From NCBI GenBank assembly GCA_036873135.1, contig JAPTYO010000023.1, forward strand, positions 3,049,834 through 3,113,833: a stretch of DNA of 64,000 nt, given 5' to 3'. Positions 45,242 through 56,640 of the stretch are shown one piece after another; the stretch's first letter is position 1, and every line of letters starts with the position of its first letter. Both the position numbers and the translations under genes were made by a program. This DNA comes from Clarkia xantiana subsp. parviflora. Taxonomy: Eukaryota; Streptophyta; Magnoliopsida; Myrtales; Onagraceae. The notes beneath the pieces are model-generated. The model saw only the letters and a list, made by a program, of their open reading frames with translations. It did no database searches and had not been told where the DNA came from.

Positions 45242-48200
45242 TCAAACATGATACTTCTTCAAGTGTTCGCCACTGAAGGAATGTTTCAACGTCTTGCCAT
45301 CAAGGTCCTCTAGCCTGTATGCATTGGGTGCTGGCATCCCTACGATCTTGTAAGGTCCCTCCCAATTTGGTGATAGCTTGTTGATCCGATCTTGTTGAAC
45401 GAACTCGTTCCTCCGCCGGACAAGTTCTCCCACGAAGAATTGTCGGGACCTGACACGCCGATTGTAATATCGGGCTGTTGCCAGACGCATTCGGGCCTGG
45501 ACTTCATCAGCCTTCCATCTTTTTTCCTCGAGCAAGTCTAAGTCTAGACGTCTCATTTCCTCGTTTGTCAAAGGCTCATAATATTTCGCGCGATGGGACG
45601 CCACCGCTATTTCCACGGGAGCGACTGCCTCCGTGCCATAGACCAGGCCAAACGGAGTTTCTCCTGTTGATTGCTTGGGTGTTGTTCTCACAGCCCACAG
45701 CACGTTCTCGAGCTCATCCAGCCAATGGCCCTGCAAGGCATAGACTCTCTTCTTCAAGCCATCCATCACGATCTTGTTGGCTGATTCTACCTGGCCATTG
45801 GTCTGAGCGTGGCGGACTGAAGCGGTCCGATGCTCAATATTTAGTTCTTCCAGGTACTCCTTCTACTGAGCCCCATTGAACGGAGGGCCGTTGTCGCTGA
45901 TCAACACTCGAGGAACCCCGTACCGGGATACGATCTGAGTTTGAAGGAACTTGAGGATCTGCTGCCCCGTTGTTCTAGCCAATGCTTTAGCCTCTATCCA
46001 CTTTGAGAAGTAGTCGATGGCCACGAGCAAATACTTGCACTGACCTTTCGCTTGGGGAAGAGGTCCCACCAAATCAATCCCCCATTGCGCGAAGGGCCAT
46101 GCACTCCTGATGGGCATTAAGTCCGCGGCGGGAGCCACGATATTTGGAGCATACTTCTGGCATGTATCACAGGATCGGACCATCGCGGTCGCTTCCTTGT
46201 TCATCGAGGGCCAGTAGTAGCCTAAGTTCAATGCCTTCCTCACTAGAGATCGGGCCCCTTCATGACAGGTCGCGACTCCTTCGTGTAGCTCCCTCAGGAT
46301 CCGATTCGTGTCAGGTTCTGCTACGCATTTTAAGAAAGGCTTTACGTACCCTTTTTTGTATAATTGGTTGTCCACCATCGCGTAATTGTCCGCAATCCGA
46401 CGCAACCTGACAGCTGCCACTTTATCATCGGGGAGTACCCCCGTAGTCAGGTATGTGACCATCGGGGTCATCCAAGTGGGCTTCTCTTCTTCCTCCGATC
46501 CTGTCTCAATAGCACAGATCTCCGCCGGATCAATGTTTGAGATAATCACCTTTTCTAGGAAATGCACCCTCCGATTCTCCTCAGGGGCCACTCCCAGAGC
46601 GAACTTGCTTAAGGCATCTGCTTCCGCGTTCTCTTCCCTCGGGATTGCCTCGATATCGAAGCTTTTGAAGCTTCCCTTCAAAGTCTGCACCTCGTGCAAA
46701 TACTTCTTCATTGTTGGGCTCTTGGCTTCATACTTCCCCTGGACTTGGTTCACGATCAAGCTGGCATCGCACTTTACTTTTAAATGATCGACCCCCGTAC
46801 CCTTGGCAATTTTAAGGCCTGTGATGAGAGCCTCATACTCCGCTTCGTTGTTGGTGGCTTTGAACGTCAATGCCAAGGCATATCGTAGGGGCTCGCCTCC
46901 ACCGGGCGGTATCAATATGAATCCTGCCCCCGAGCCTTCTACACTCGATGAACCATCAGTGTACATCTCCCATGTGTTCTCCTCATTTGGCTGTTCTGGC
47001 TGTTGTTCTGTTGTCGGGACTTCTTCCATGGTTGCCCCCTCTGCGGGACCCGTTACTTCAAGATCGGGTGCCGTAGACTCAGCTATAAAATCTGCCAACG
47101 CCTGGCCCTTAATAGCGGTTCTCGGAGCGAAATGAATACGGAACTCCGTCAACTCGATGGCCCATTTTACCAATCTCCCCGACGCCTCCGGTCGGTTCAA
47201 AAAGTGTTTCAGGGGCTGATTAGTCAATACCGTGACTTCATGGGCATGGAAGTAAGGTCGTAGCTTTCTAGCGGCAATAATCAACGCGAAGAGATACTTC
47301 TCAATAGCGGGATAGTTTATTTCAGACTTGGCAAACGCCTTGCTTACATAATAGATAGGCACTTGGTTGCCCTTGACAATTTTAATCAAAACAGAACTAA
47401 CAGCCACATCAGAAACATCCAAGTAGAGATAAAGCGGCTCGCCTGGAACTGGTTTCGCCAACGGCGGAAGGGTACTGAGGTGTTGCTTGAGTGCCTGGAA
47501 CGCCTCCTCGCACTTGTCGGTCCACTCGAATTTCTTGTGGGCCCTCAGCACATCAAAAAATGGCATGGCTCGGTCACTCGCCTTGGATAGGAAGCGATTC
47601 ATCGCGGCCAACCGGCCATTCAGCACCTGGACCTCCCGATGAGTCTTCGGGGACTGCATCTCCTCGATTGCTCGCAGCTTCTCGGGGTTCACCTCGATTC
47701 CTCTCTGGCTCACCATGAACCCTAGGAACTTTCCCGAGTTTACCCCAAAAGCACATTTGTCGGGGTTCAGCCGAACCTGATGGAACTTCATCCGCTCAAA
47801 TGCTGCTGCCAAGTTCTGGACATGGTCTCCTGCCTGTCAGGATTTCACCAGCATGTCATCCACATATGCCTCCATGGTTTTCCCCAACATGTCTCCGAAC
47901 AACTTGTTCACCATTCGCTGGTAAGTCGCTCCGGCATTGATCAATCCGAAGGGCATCACGTCGTAATGGTAGACGTCACTGTCGGCATAGAAAGCCGTAT
48001 GGGGGGCATCCTCCTTCGCCATCTTGATATGGTTATACCCGGAATAGGCATCCATGAAACTCAGCAGCTCATGTCCCGATGTGGCATCCACCAACTGGTC
48101 AATCCTCGGGAGCGGGTAGCAATCCTTCGGGCAAGCCTTGTTCAAGTCGCGGAAATCGACACACATCCGCCACCTCCCGTTACTTTTTCGTACCAGCACT

Positions 48201-50899
48201 GGATTAGCCACCCAAGTCTGGAATCGGAGCTCCTTGATGAATCCAGCGTCGAGCAGTCTGCCCACCACTTGCTGGATCGTGATCCTCTTGTCCGCGCCCA
48301 TCGGACGCCTTCTTTGCGCGATAGGCTTGACCGCGGGATCTATCTTTAGCTCGTGCACAATCACGTCGGGGCTGATTCCTGGCATATCGCTCGGGGACCA
48401 GGCAAACAGCTCCTTAAACTCCTTTAGGAGCTCGATCAATTCTCGGGCTCTTTCCTCCGACAAAGCGGACCCGATCTTCACCTTCCTCTGAGGCCCATCG
48501 ATCTCAACTTCCTTCAAATCCTCCATGGGGGCGGGACGCCCATACTCCTCTCGAGGATCAGCATCAGTCTGAAGGACAGTCATGGCCTCCCTCCTTCTCC
48601 GTCGGGTGGCGTTAACGTAGCATTTCCGCGATGCCACTTGGTCACCCTTGACCTCTCCGACCCCATTGTCAGTCGGGAACTTCATCTTCTGGTGGACCGT
48701 CGAGGCGACTGCCATAAGAGGGTTGATAGTGGTCCTCCCGATAATAGCGTTGTATGCCCCCGCAGATTCCACGACAACGAAATCTACGTTTCGCCTCTCC
48801 ATCTTCCAGCCACTACCAAACTCCACCGGTAAGGTGATCATTCCCAGCGGGTAAGAGGTGGAACCAGAGAACCCCACCATCGGAAAGTCCACCTGTGTGA
48901 GGTCCTTCTTCGTTTTTCCCATGGCTTCCAGAGCATCCATGAAGAGAATATCGGAGGAACTCCCTCCGTCAATCAGGATCCGCTTCATCTCGAATCCGTC
49001 TACGTCCAGGGTCACGACTAGGGCGTCATCGTGAGGGCTCTCCACGCCTACTAGATCCTCCGCCGAGAAAGAAATTACCATTTCCTCCTTCAGGGTCCAC
49101 GACCGGGACCTTTTGCCTAGCACCACCGCGGCAGATATGCGAGAAGCGTAGTTCTCCCGGGAAGCAGAGGTATCACCTCCCGCTGCCATTCCTCCATGGA
49201 TGACGTTGATGGTTCCCCGCCTCTCCTTGCGGGCACCTGAACCTGAGGCTTCTGGCTCAACCTTCTTCTTCTTCGGGGATCGGTCGCGGGACTTGGAACG
49301 GGATCGTGACCGACTTCTGGAACGGGATCGGCACCGCCCCCTTCCGACGAATTCTTTTAGCTTCCCCTTCTGGATCAGCTTCTCAATTTCTTTCTTCAAC
49401 TCCCGACAGTTTTCGGTGTCATGGCCATTGGCTCGATGGTAGCGACAGTAACGGTCAGGACGGCCTCCTAGGAATTCGCCTTCTTTCCTCGGGGGGTATC
49501 GAGCGAGACCCTGTCTGTCCATCACAGCTAACACAGAGGTCATCGAGCTATTGATGGGAACGGCCCGACCTTCTCGGTTATCCTTCCTCGGAGGACGTTT
49601 GTCTTCTCTTTTATCGGGATGACCACGGTTCCTACTTCCTTCCGACTTGTCGCTCCCTTTGCGATCATCCGATAGCTTGGACGATAGCTTTCCTCTCCCC
49701 GACTTCAGGGGATCGAGTTCTCCGGCAGCAATCTTCGACTCCTGGACGTCGATTTGCTGTTTCACCCTCGCTTGCAGGGCCTCCATGCTCCACACGGCCT
49801 TCGCGCCTACGCTGTGCATCAGGTCGGAACCGTACGGAGCGCTCAAGTTCCGCAGGAAAGTACGGATAGTCTCTCCTTCCGAGATTTCTTCATCAATCTC
49901 CGCAGCACTGGCTGTGAACCGTTGGTAGTAGTATGCCAACGATTCGTCGGGTCTCTGCACCACCTGGGTCAAAGACCTCACACTCTTCAGAAGACGCCTC
50001 CGACCTTGGTATTGCTTGATGAAGCGATCATGCATATCAGCCCAACACGTGATGCATCCTGGCGGGAGGCTGAAGAACCAAGTCATGGCCCTTTCTCCCA
50101 GGGTTATCGGGAACAATGAACTGATGAGGTCGTCGTTCGACGTTCGTCCCATACAGGCCTGGACATGCCTCCGAACATGGCGAACTGGGTCCCCCTCACC
50201 ATCATACTCCTTGATGGTCGGAATACCTAGCCCGGGCGGGGCAACGGTATCTATTAGCCGTGGCACGAAAGGATGACTGGATCGATCCCTTAACTCCGAT
50301 GTCATCTGCTTCTGATCACCCATGCAGATGCTAACGATCTTCACCACCTGATCGGGGGTGATGGGGCCATTCAGGGGAATGGTCCTATTCTGCACTGGTC
50401 CTGGGCCGTCGACCACGAACTTCTCCAGGTGTGCTGGCTCCTTACCCTTGCTCCTGGGCGGAACCTCCTGTTCTTCAGGGTCCACCCTCGGCGGGGGTGG
50501 TGGTAATTCTTCTCGCGAAGGCAACTCCTCCGCCCTCCTGGCGGCCTCTCTTTTGTCCAGCAAGGCCTCCATGGCAGCCAAGAACATGGGCATAGCATCT
50601 GCTACTGCCTTGGCCAACTCCGAGTTCGAAGACGACCCTTCTTCCCTTCGCGGGACTCCTTCTCCTCCATGACCTACCGGGTTCGGGGGAGCCTCATCTT
50701 CCTCCCTACGCGGGACATCCTGCCCGTTCCTCTCTGTGTCTCGGACTGAGACCTCATAGCCATCACCCTGCCCCCCTGTCTGGGAAAGAGCGGGGTTCTC
50801 ACCTTGTTCAGCAGCACGTTCGGGTAACTGGGAATTCAGAGTTCCTGCGGGACGGGAACTGCCAGCCTGAACTTGCTTCTTCTTGCCACCACCGGCCAT
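45242..50899 (-). CDS. Tat gypsy gag-pol polyprotein (two in-frame stops)
   Basis: One frame of 1,886 codons from ATG 50899. It is interrupted only by TGA at 47837-47839, just after the polymerase motif YVDDMLVKS, and by TAG at 45863-45865 in integrase. Order: gag (MTWFFSLPPG, QYQGRRRLLKSVRSL), a Cys/His knuckle (YCRYHRANGHDTENC), an SR-like basic run, and protease ILIDGGSSSDILF. Then reverse transcriptase (FMDAYSGYNHI, YVDDM), RNase H (CEEAFQALKQHL), a second RNase H (MYTDGSSSVEGSGAGF, ADALSKFAL), and integrase with HHCC zinc region (CDTCQKY) and GIDLVGPLPQ...ISDNGPPFNG. The C-terminal integrase part ends at 45242. The double RNase H is diagnostic for the Tat group. The stops make this copy non-functional unless read through. 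Confidence 0.95.
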
Positions 50900-50936
50900 T
50901 GATCTAGTAGAAGCTATCTTGTCTTTTCGTAAGCTT

Positions 50937-50953
50937 CCCACAGACGGCGCCAA
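50937..50953 (-). other. Gypsy primer-binding site
   Basis: Minus strand TTGGCGCCGTCTGTGGG abuts the 5' LTR, a TGGCGCC-type primer site common in plant Ty3-gypsy elements. Confidence 0.85.
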
Positions 50954-51691
50954 TGTTGGATCACGGGCAAAGCTCCGTTACGTCCTTGACGGAAAGCTTT
51001 GGACTCCTGGGCTCCGCGTAATCCTGCAAAAGGGGATGACCTGGGTGGTGACCCAGAATCCCTCTCCGATGCTTAAATGAGTATGTGATCAATGGGTGGT
51101 AAGCAGAAGTCTAAGTTCGTATTAGATGATTGTTTTCTGAGGTAACTTCCTCCTTTATATAGGAGGGGAAGTTACTCAGTTACATGTTACTGCGCCTGGA
51201 AGTTTTACCCATGATTCCGCATATCTCGGTCGGGATTCCGTATATCTCGCCCCACGCTCCGCGTATCTTACCCGTACTCCGCGTATCTCGGGCACGCCCT
51301 GCGTATCTCGGGGGATTTATCTTTATCTCTAACCGTCTCCCACTACTCTATCTAGTAGGCGGGTTTCTCGGTCTTTATCCTCTGATCACAAGTCCCGACT
51401 CCTGTCGAAGACTCCAGAGTTGTCTCATTCTAGATCACCACCCAGGACCTTCAGTCTCTGCGGGACAGGTCCAGCCTCTGCGGGGCTTTATTATCGGGGC
51501 CTTTACTAAGGCGTATCGGGGCCTACTCAGAGGCTTCTCATCGGGAGCATTCAGCTCCTACATCGGGACCGCTAAAGTCGGGACCCTTTGTGCCGGGCCT
51601 CTGGGCCTTCTAGGCTTTTCACGAGGCCCACTGGACCTACTCGTCGTCCATTGGCTGTTAACGGGGCTAACGATTACATCGGAACCCATCA
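50954..51691 (-). repeat. Gypsy 5' LTR
   Basis: Pair of 40250-40965. It carries one extra 22-bp segment (partial duplication of TATCGGGGCCT around 51495-51520). The TATA core TTTATATA is at 51154-51161. Confidence 0.95.
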
Positions 51692-51696
51692 AAGAG

Positions 51697-52074
51697 AACC
51701 TGTCTTATACTGTCACACATGTTTTTTTTTGCTGATGATGCCCTGTTCTTCACCATAGCAAATAGGAGGAATCTCAGTGCCTTGAAGAAAATTCTACTGC
51801 AATATTGTGAGGCGTCAGGGCAGGCAGTAAACTTCGGTAAGTCAAATGTTACTTTCAGCAAGAATTATAATCGGGAAAGCAAGCAATTAGTGGAGGAAAT
51901 CTTTGGAATCAAGGAAGAAGACAACCTTGGAAAGTACTTGGGACTGCCATTGGTTTGGGGGCGTGCTAAAACTCAGGCTCTTGGCTTCTTAAAAACCAGG
52001 ATTATTCAGAAAGCAAATGGATGGAAAACTGAATTCAAACTTCATTCATTGAGTGAAAATTCGGCCAACCCTTA
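51697..52074 (+). pseudogene. LINE reverse transcriptase, 3' part
   Basis: Continues the LINE frame from 40249. FFFADDALFFTIANRRNL contains the catalytic F/YxDD, then QAVNFGKSNVTFSKN and GKYLGLPLVWGR. It ends in a stop at 52074 after a sequence that no longer matches. Confidence 0.85.
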
Positions 52075-53086
52075 AGGTGGCTTTTAAAAGACAGCAAATA
52101 AACCCTAATGACACCAATAAATGACTAAAATACACCCTAATGGACTTATCTAATGAGGCTTGGTGTTTTTCAGCCCATTAGACTCTTAATGACCTAATTA
52201 AACTAACCCAAACAAATATAACCATGGGCTAAACGCCCAACAGATAAGTTCAACTTAGTAATTGTAGAAAAATACTTCAACAAACTAAAGACAACGAATT
52301 ATAAATAACTTAAGTCTTTGAGAGTGTCTTGGAACTTATTGTCTTCTTTAATCGTCCCTCTTCAACTCATGTTCTCCTTGGGGCTGCTCACATCAATTAC
52401 AGGTGAACTTGACCATCCCCATAGCTCATACCCTTAGTCAAACTCAACCGGTTTCCAAAACGTGGTACTGGGCTGTTTTGTTTAGCACTGCGTTTGTACG
52501 CCTTGAAGCGACCATTGAGCTTGACCTTAGATATGAGTTCTGAGCCTGTGAAGATACTTTGGGTGCTTCTTCATAAAACACCCGGGATCAGTCACATGCT
52601 CAAGGTAAAGAATTTGCGCCCTTCTGAATCTCGAGGATTCTATCTAGCACAACTGAGCCTGACCCCGTGGTCGAACATGGCACGCGCAGTATGAAGTGCG
52701 CGTCGATAGCATAACCTGAGTAATCAAGAGTGGGAAATTTCATACGCTATAGCAGATTCTCATCTGGCCCAGAATGCGGTTTCCGATGAACTAAGTTCAT
52801 CACGGCGATATGAAAAAAAAAAGATCATGTGGTGTTACCCCGAAACCAAATGATCGTTTTTCTTAACTAGGTTTTTTGAAAAACACCTTGGTTCTTAGCT
52901 GGTCTTGACATGGTGGAGGTGCCTCCTCCGTCAAGACTATCGAGCCTGTGTGATGAGGCTGGGCCCACATTCGACATATTTTATTGGGAGGTTTTACGCT
53001 TCAACGACTAGTTTATAGACCTTCCATCTGATGTAATAATGCCAATATGATGTCGTAAATGCCAAGGACGCTGCTGGAATCTTCAC
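52075..53086. other. Unassigned repeat-like DNA
   Basis: 52075-52450 may be part of a degenerate LTR (CCCATTAGACTCTTAATG, CATGGGCTAAACGCCCAAC). 52450-53086 has only short frames, none recognised. Confidence 0.35.
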
Positions 53087-55085
53087 CTACAACTTTTCTT
53101 GGACGACCTCTTGGTCTCGGGTTTCTACCGCCGAGATTAATTCCATGGTTGCTAGGACCATGAACCAAGGTGATGTGCCACTCCCACTGTTTCCAGCAGG
53201 TAGTTGTGGAATTATAGGATTCTCATCCAACGGTTCAGCAATGTGATGATTAGGTTCCAATTGATTCGCACTTGTAGCAACAGTGATCTGTGTGGTTGGA
53301 TCGACTCCTCCCACTGGATTTATTATGTAAATGCCTTCATTTTCATTTACCATGTCGTTCATTGGTGTTTCCACCTCAAATCTCCCACTCGAAGTAAGTG
53401 GGACCTAAACATCATCATCTTGTTCTAGTTCAATAAAGACTTCATTCGTTTTGATGTTACCAAGCGTCCGAAATTTGTCATCAAGGAACGTAACGTTTCA
53501 TGTTCGACCACGCCACCATCTTCTAGAGCTTTCCTTAACACGTGTCCCGTAGATTTCATAGTATCGTTAAAGATACTTTTCAGTCCTCTAGGTTCCAACT
53601 AGCCGAATCGGCTATCGGTAGATACGTGTGTGTTGCGCCACCCGTAGGGTTGCAGCTTGGTAAGATCCATCTCCTTACTAATTTAGAGTTCATATGGTTT
53701 CGTGTAACCGATTTTATATGAACTAGGTTAACCACACTATTTGCAGTCAACTACATATCATCCTAGAAGGAGATCGAAAAGTTGAGCAAACGATATCATG
53801 ATACTGACCATGTCCTGGAAGTGTGTGATTATGATGCTCCGCCAATCTGATTCGTTAGAGGCGATATCCAGATCGTCGTTTAACGGACAATCAATTTCAG
53901 AGTTTTTGTCCACTTCAGTCGGGCAATAGGTTCTCACCCTTTGCTCGTTTCACAATTCTCCACGAGAAGTTGTATGAGTACTATAAACCGAAAGGGTTAC
54001 ATGTGCAATGAAAATTTTATTTCGAGCATTAAATCATTCAAACACTTCATATTAAAATTTTACTTTGAAACAATGTGTACCATCTTTCGAGAGACATGCG
54101 CGTCGCGCGCGTCACCAGTTGTAACCCGTGGCAAAATCGTTTCGTTTCTAAAATTTAATTTAATCGATTTTGCACATGTTCTTCGTTTATGATTTATTAA
54201 TTACATGGAGTACTAACAAATAAGGAATTTAAATCAGTCGCACTCAGATTAGCAATCTATAGAACAGTAATCGTAAGATCAAGCGGCGCAAGGTTGGGAA
54301 ATAGATAATCGATACTCAATTCAAGCATTCAATAAATGCCCAATAAATGTTCAAGTTTTCACCATGAAACTTATAACCATTAGAGTACTCAATACTGATA
54401 GAAATAGAAAATTTCAAGCAAGCTAGGAGAGGTCGATCGTCCAATCCTATTTATTATGGGGCATCATCCTCCTCATTTACGCTTCATCCTCTTCTCGATT
54501 ATGTAATTCAGAAATGGGATTGAATTACTCTCGAGGAAGTAGGAGTTTAAAGAGAATATATGATTTTCGTAATTATTTATCGGAACGTACCTTGGAAGGA
54601 TTGGTACAGGCAGCTGCCAGGTGGCCTTTTACGCCGCACCTGAAGCACGTTCGAGATTCCTTTCTACGTGCACGCTTTATCTGCCTGTTCTTGCCACCAG
54701 CTTGCTTTGGTTTGAACATTCCTTGATTGTTTGGACCAAACGAATTGTTAGCCTTCTTCTGAAGGTCTTTGCCATTTCTCTTGCTCTTACCCTTCTGCTC
54801 AGTTGTGGAGGATGACGTTATATGCATCTCAGCTCTGGGATTTTCAGCCATGAGTTGATCCTCAGCTCGAGATGAATGCGTACGGACTCGAGTGTATCGA
54901 GACGCTTAGCGTGGGTAAGGTGCATTTTCATGATGTTCCAAGAATCGGGCAAAGGGGGAATGGCGCATTGGACCTTCTGTTCCTCAGACAGGGTCTCTCC
55001 TGCCTCCTTGAGTTCAGCAAGCCTGTTAGACATATGTCTGATATGCTCCTTCATCATGTGCTTAGGATTCATCTTTTATGAGTCT
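53087..55085 (-). pseudogene. copia-3, strongly decayed gag and integrase pieces
   Basis: Read downward. Gag helical part EHIRHMSNRLAELKEAG and MKMHLTHAKRLDTLES (55072-54818), then a zinc knuckle CFRCGVKGHLAAAC (54851-54573). 54570-53950 is non-coding. Next is broken integrase/connection sequence with frame changes (53940-53400: RNHTLQDMV, KSTGHVLRKALEDG, NVTFLDDKFR), followed by the variable region ETPMNDM...(53374-53087). Reverse transcriptase and RNase H are absent. LTRs were not identified. Confidence 0.7.
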
Positions 55086-55561
55086 AAAGCGATGTTTAAC
55101 TACTTCTTCTGAGCTGTGGTGTAAACACCAAACCCTACTTTAAGACCATCCCAATGGTCTTTGATGGGTATACGTCCGATTCAGGTTCGTTTTACATTCA
55201 AGCCTCGCCAACACGTCAAACCCATTAAAACGGTCTAGAAACGTTAATCCGCGAGTTAAAACGATTTGAACGGGAAACACGCGCGTTCGGACCGGACTCG
55301 TCCGAATTGTGTTAAGACAATTCAGAGGTGTTAACACACTCCGAATTGTGGACGTCCGGATGTTAACACAATCCGGACTAGGTCCGGATTGTCAAGGCAA
55401 TCCGGGCCAGTCCGGATTGTCTCTCCTAGACATGCGTACCCCTACGTGTTTACACCACGTGCGAGCCTTCCCGGTGTTAACTTTACTCCCGTCCACACCC
55501 GGTTCACGTTTTCCACTAAACTGGCAGTGGACCGTTCAAAACCGCACTTGCAAGTAGCACC
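55086..55561. repeat. TCCGGATTGT-rich non-coding DNA
   Basis: Contains repeated CAATCCGGA/TCCGGATTGT motifs at 55330-55430, partly palindromic. No gene recognised. Confidence 0.45.
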
Positions 55562-56060
55562 TTGCCAAAACACTATCTTGAGGCATCGAGTAGTGGTCGT
55601 AAAATGTACCAAACCAAGTAAGTAACGTCTTGCCATAACGCCAAGCCTTGGAATACCAAGCGGTGGAAAACACACTTACTTTTGCAAGTTGCGTCTTGCC
55701 AAAACGCTATCTCAAGGCATCGAGTAAGCGACTTTAAAGCGTACCAAATCAAGCAAGTCACGTCTTGCCTCAACGCTATCTTGAATCATCAAGTAAGCGG
55801 TAAAGTGCATATCGCAAGTCGCGTCTTGCCAAAACACTATCTCAAGGCATTGAGTAAGCGCCTTAGAACGTACCAAGTTACGCAAGTCACGTCTTTCCAT
55901 AAAACTACCTCGAGGCATCAAGTAAGTGGTTAAAACGTGTCAAACTAGCAAGTAGCGTCTTGCCAAAAATGCTATCTCGAGGCATCAGATACACGGTTAC
56001 AAAACGTGTCAACACAACGGAAGTAGCATCTTGCCACAACGCTATGTCGAGGCATCGAAC
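55562..56060. repeat. About 66-bp tandem array (CTTGCCAAAACGCTATCTC)
   Basis: Eight diverged units. Each has CTTGCCaaaACgCTATCTcgAGGCATCgAGTAAGCG-type sequence at 55563, 55630, 55697, 55765, 55827, 55894, 55960 and 56031. Confidence 0.9.
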
Positions 56061-56640
56061 ATCGGATGAATGTCAACATTCACGATGAACAATCTTGAAT
56101 GACGCCATGCCTTGGTAACTACCAAGAGGGGCACACACGAGCATAACACTCGAGTACTATTGATGATGAATGAAATGAACTTCGAAGACCTCGAAGAAAA
56201 GAGGGTATGACATGTCGTGGAAACACGCACTATCACGCTAACACCGACATACAACCAGAATGGCGAGCATGACAATGACTTCGAAGAAAAGAGGGTGTGA
56301 CAAGTCGTGGGAACACGCACTATCAAGCTACGATTGGCATGACAAGTATGACAATGACCTCGATTAGAAAAAAGAGGATATAACAAGTTGTGCAAACACA
56401 CACAACCAAGCAAGCATAGCCCAAAAACAAAAGGGCAACCATGACAACAAGGGTATGAAATACTACTCATGTTTATATAACCATAATGTCTATATATGTT
56501 TTGGACAGGTTTAATGCAAAAGATAAAAGGACGACATATATGCTCAAGTCCCATAATAACTGTTTCTAAACAACGAAACATAATGACATAATTAAAAAGG
56601 AAGTGACTATCTATAAACATAATAGAGGAGTACGCTCATC
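56061..56640. repeat. About 95-bp degenerate tandem repeats and spacer
   Basis: Three units of GAAGAAAAGAGGGTnTGACA ... GGGAACACGCACTATCA at 56150-56410. The rest is unassigned. Confidence 0.7.

Larger units (their letters stand above)
40250..51691 (-). mobile_element. Young Tat-clade Ty3-gypsy retrotransposon inserted in the LINE
   Basis: 11.4 kb with LTRs 40250-40965 and 50954-51691, read on the minus strand. The target duplication AAGAG is perfect (40245-40249 and 51692-51696). Primer-binding site, polypurine tract, a full gag-pol frame with only two stops, an extra antisense gene and two tandem arrays are present. By eye the LTRs differ at about six bases plus one 22-bp insertion, so the insertion is recent. 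A second, archaeal-type RNase H before integrase places it in the Tat lineage (Retand/Ogre relatives). Confidence 0.95.

Noticed and set aside
53087..53160. RGRPRK motif on the minus strand (possible AT-hook gene)
   Set aside because: Short, in a different frame from the adjacent copia pieces, and no PPC domain or other AHL sequence nearby.
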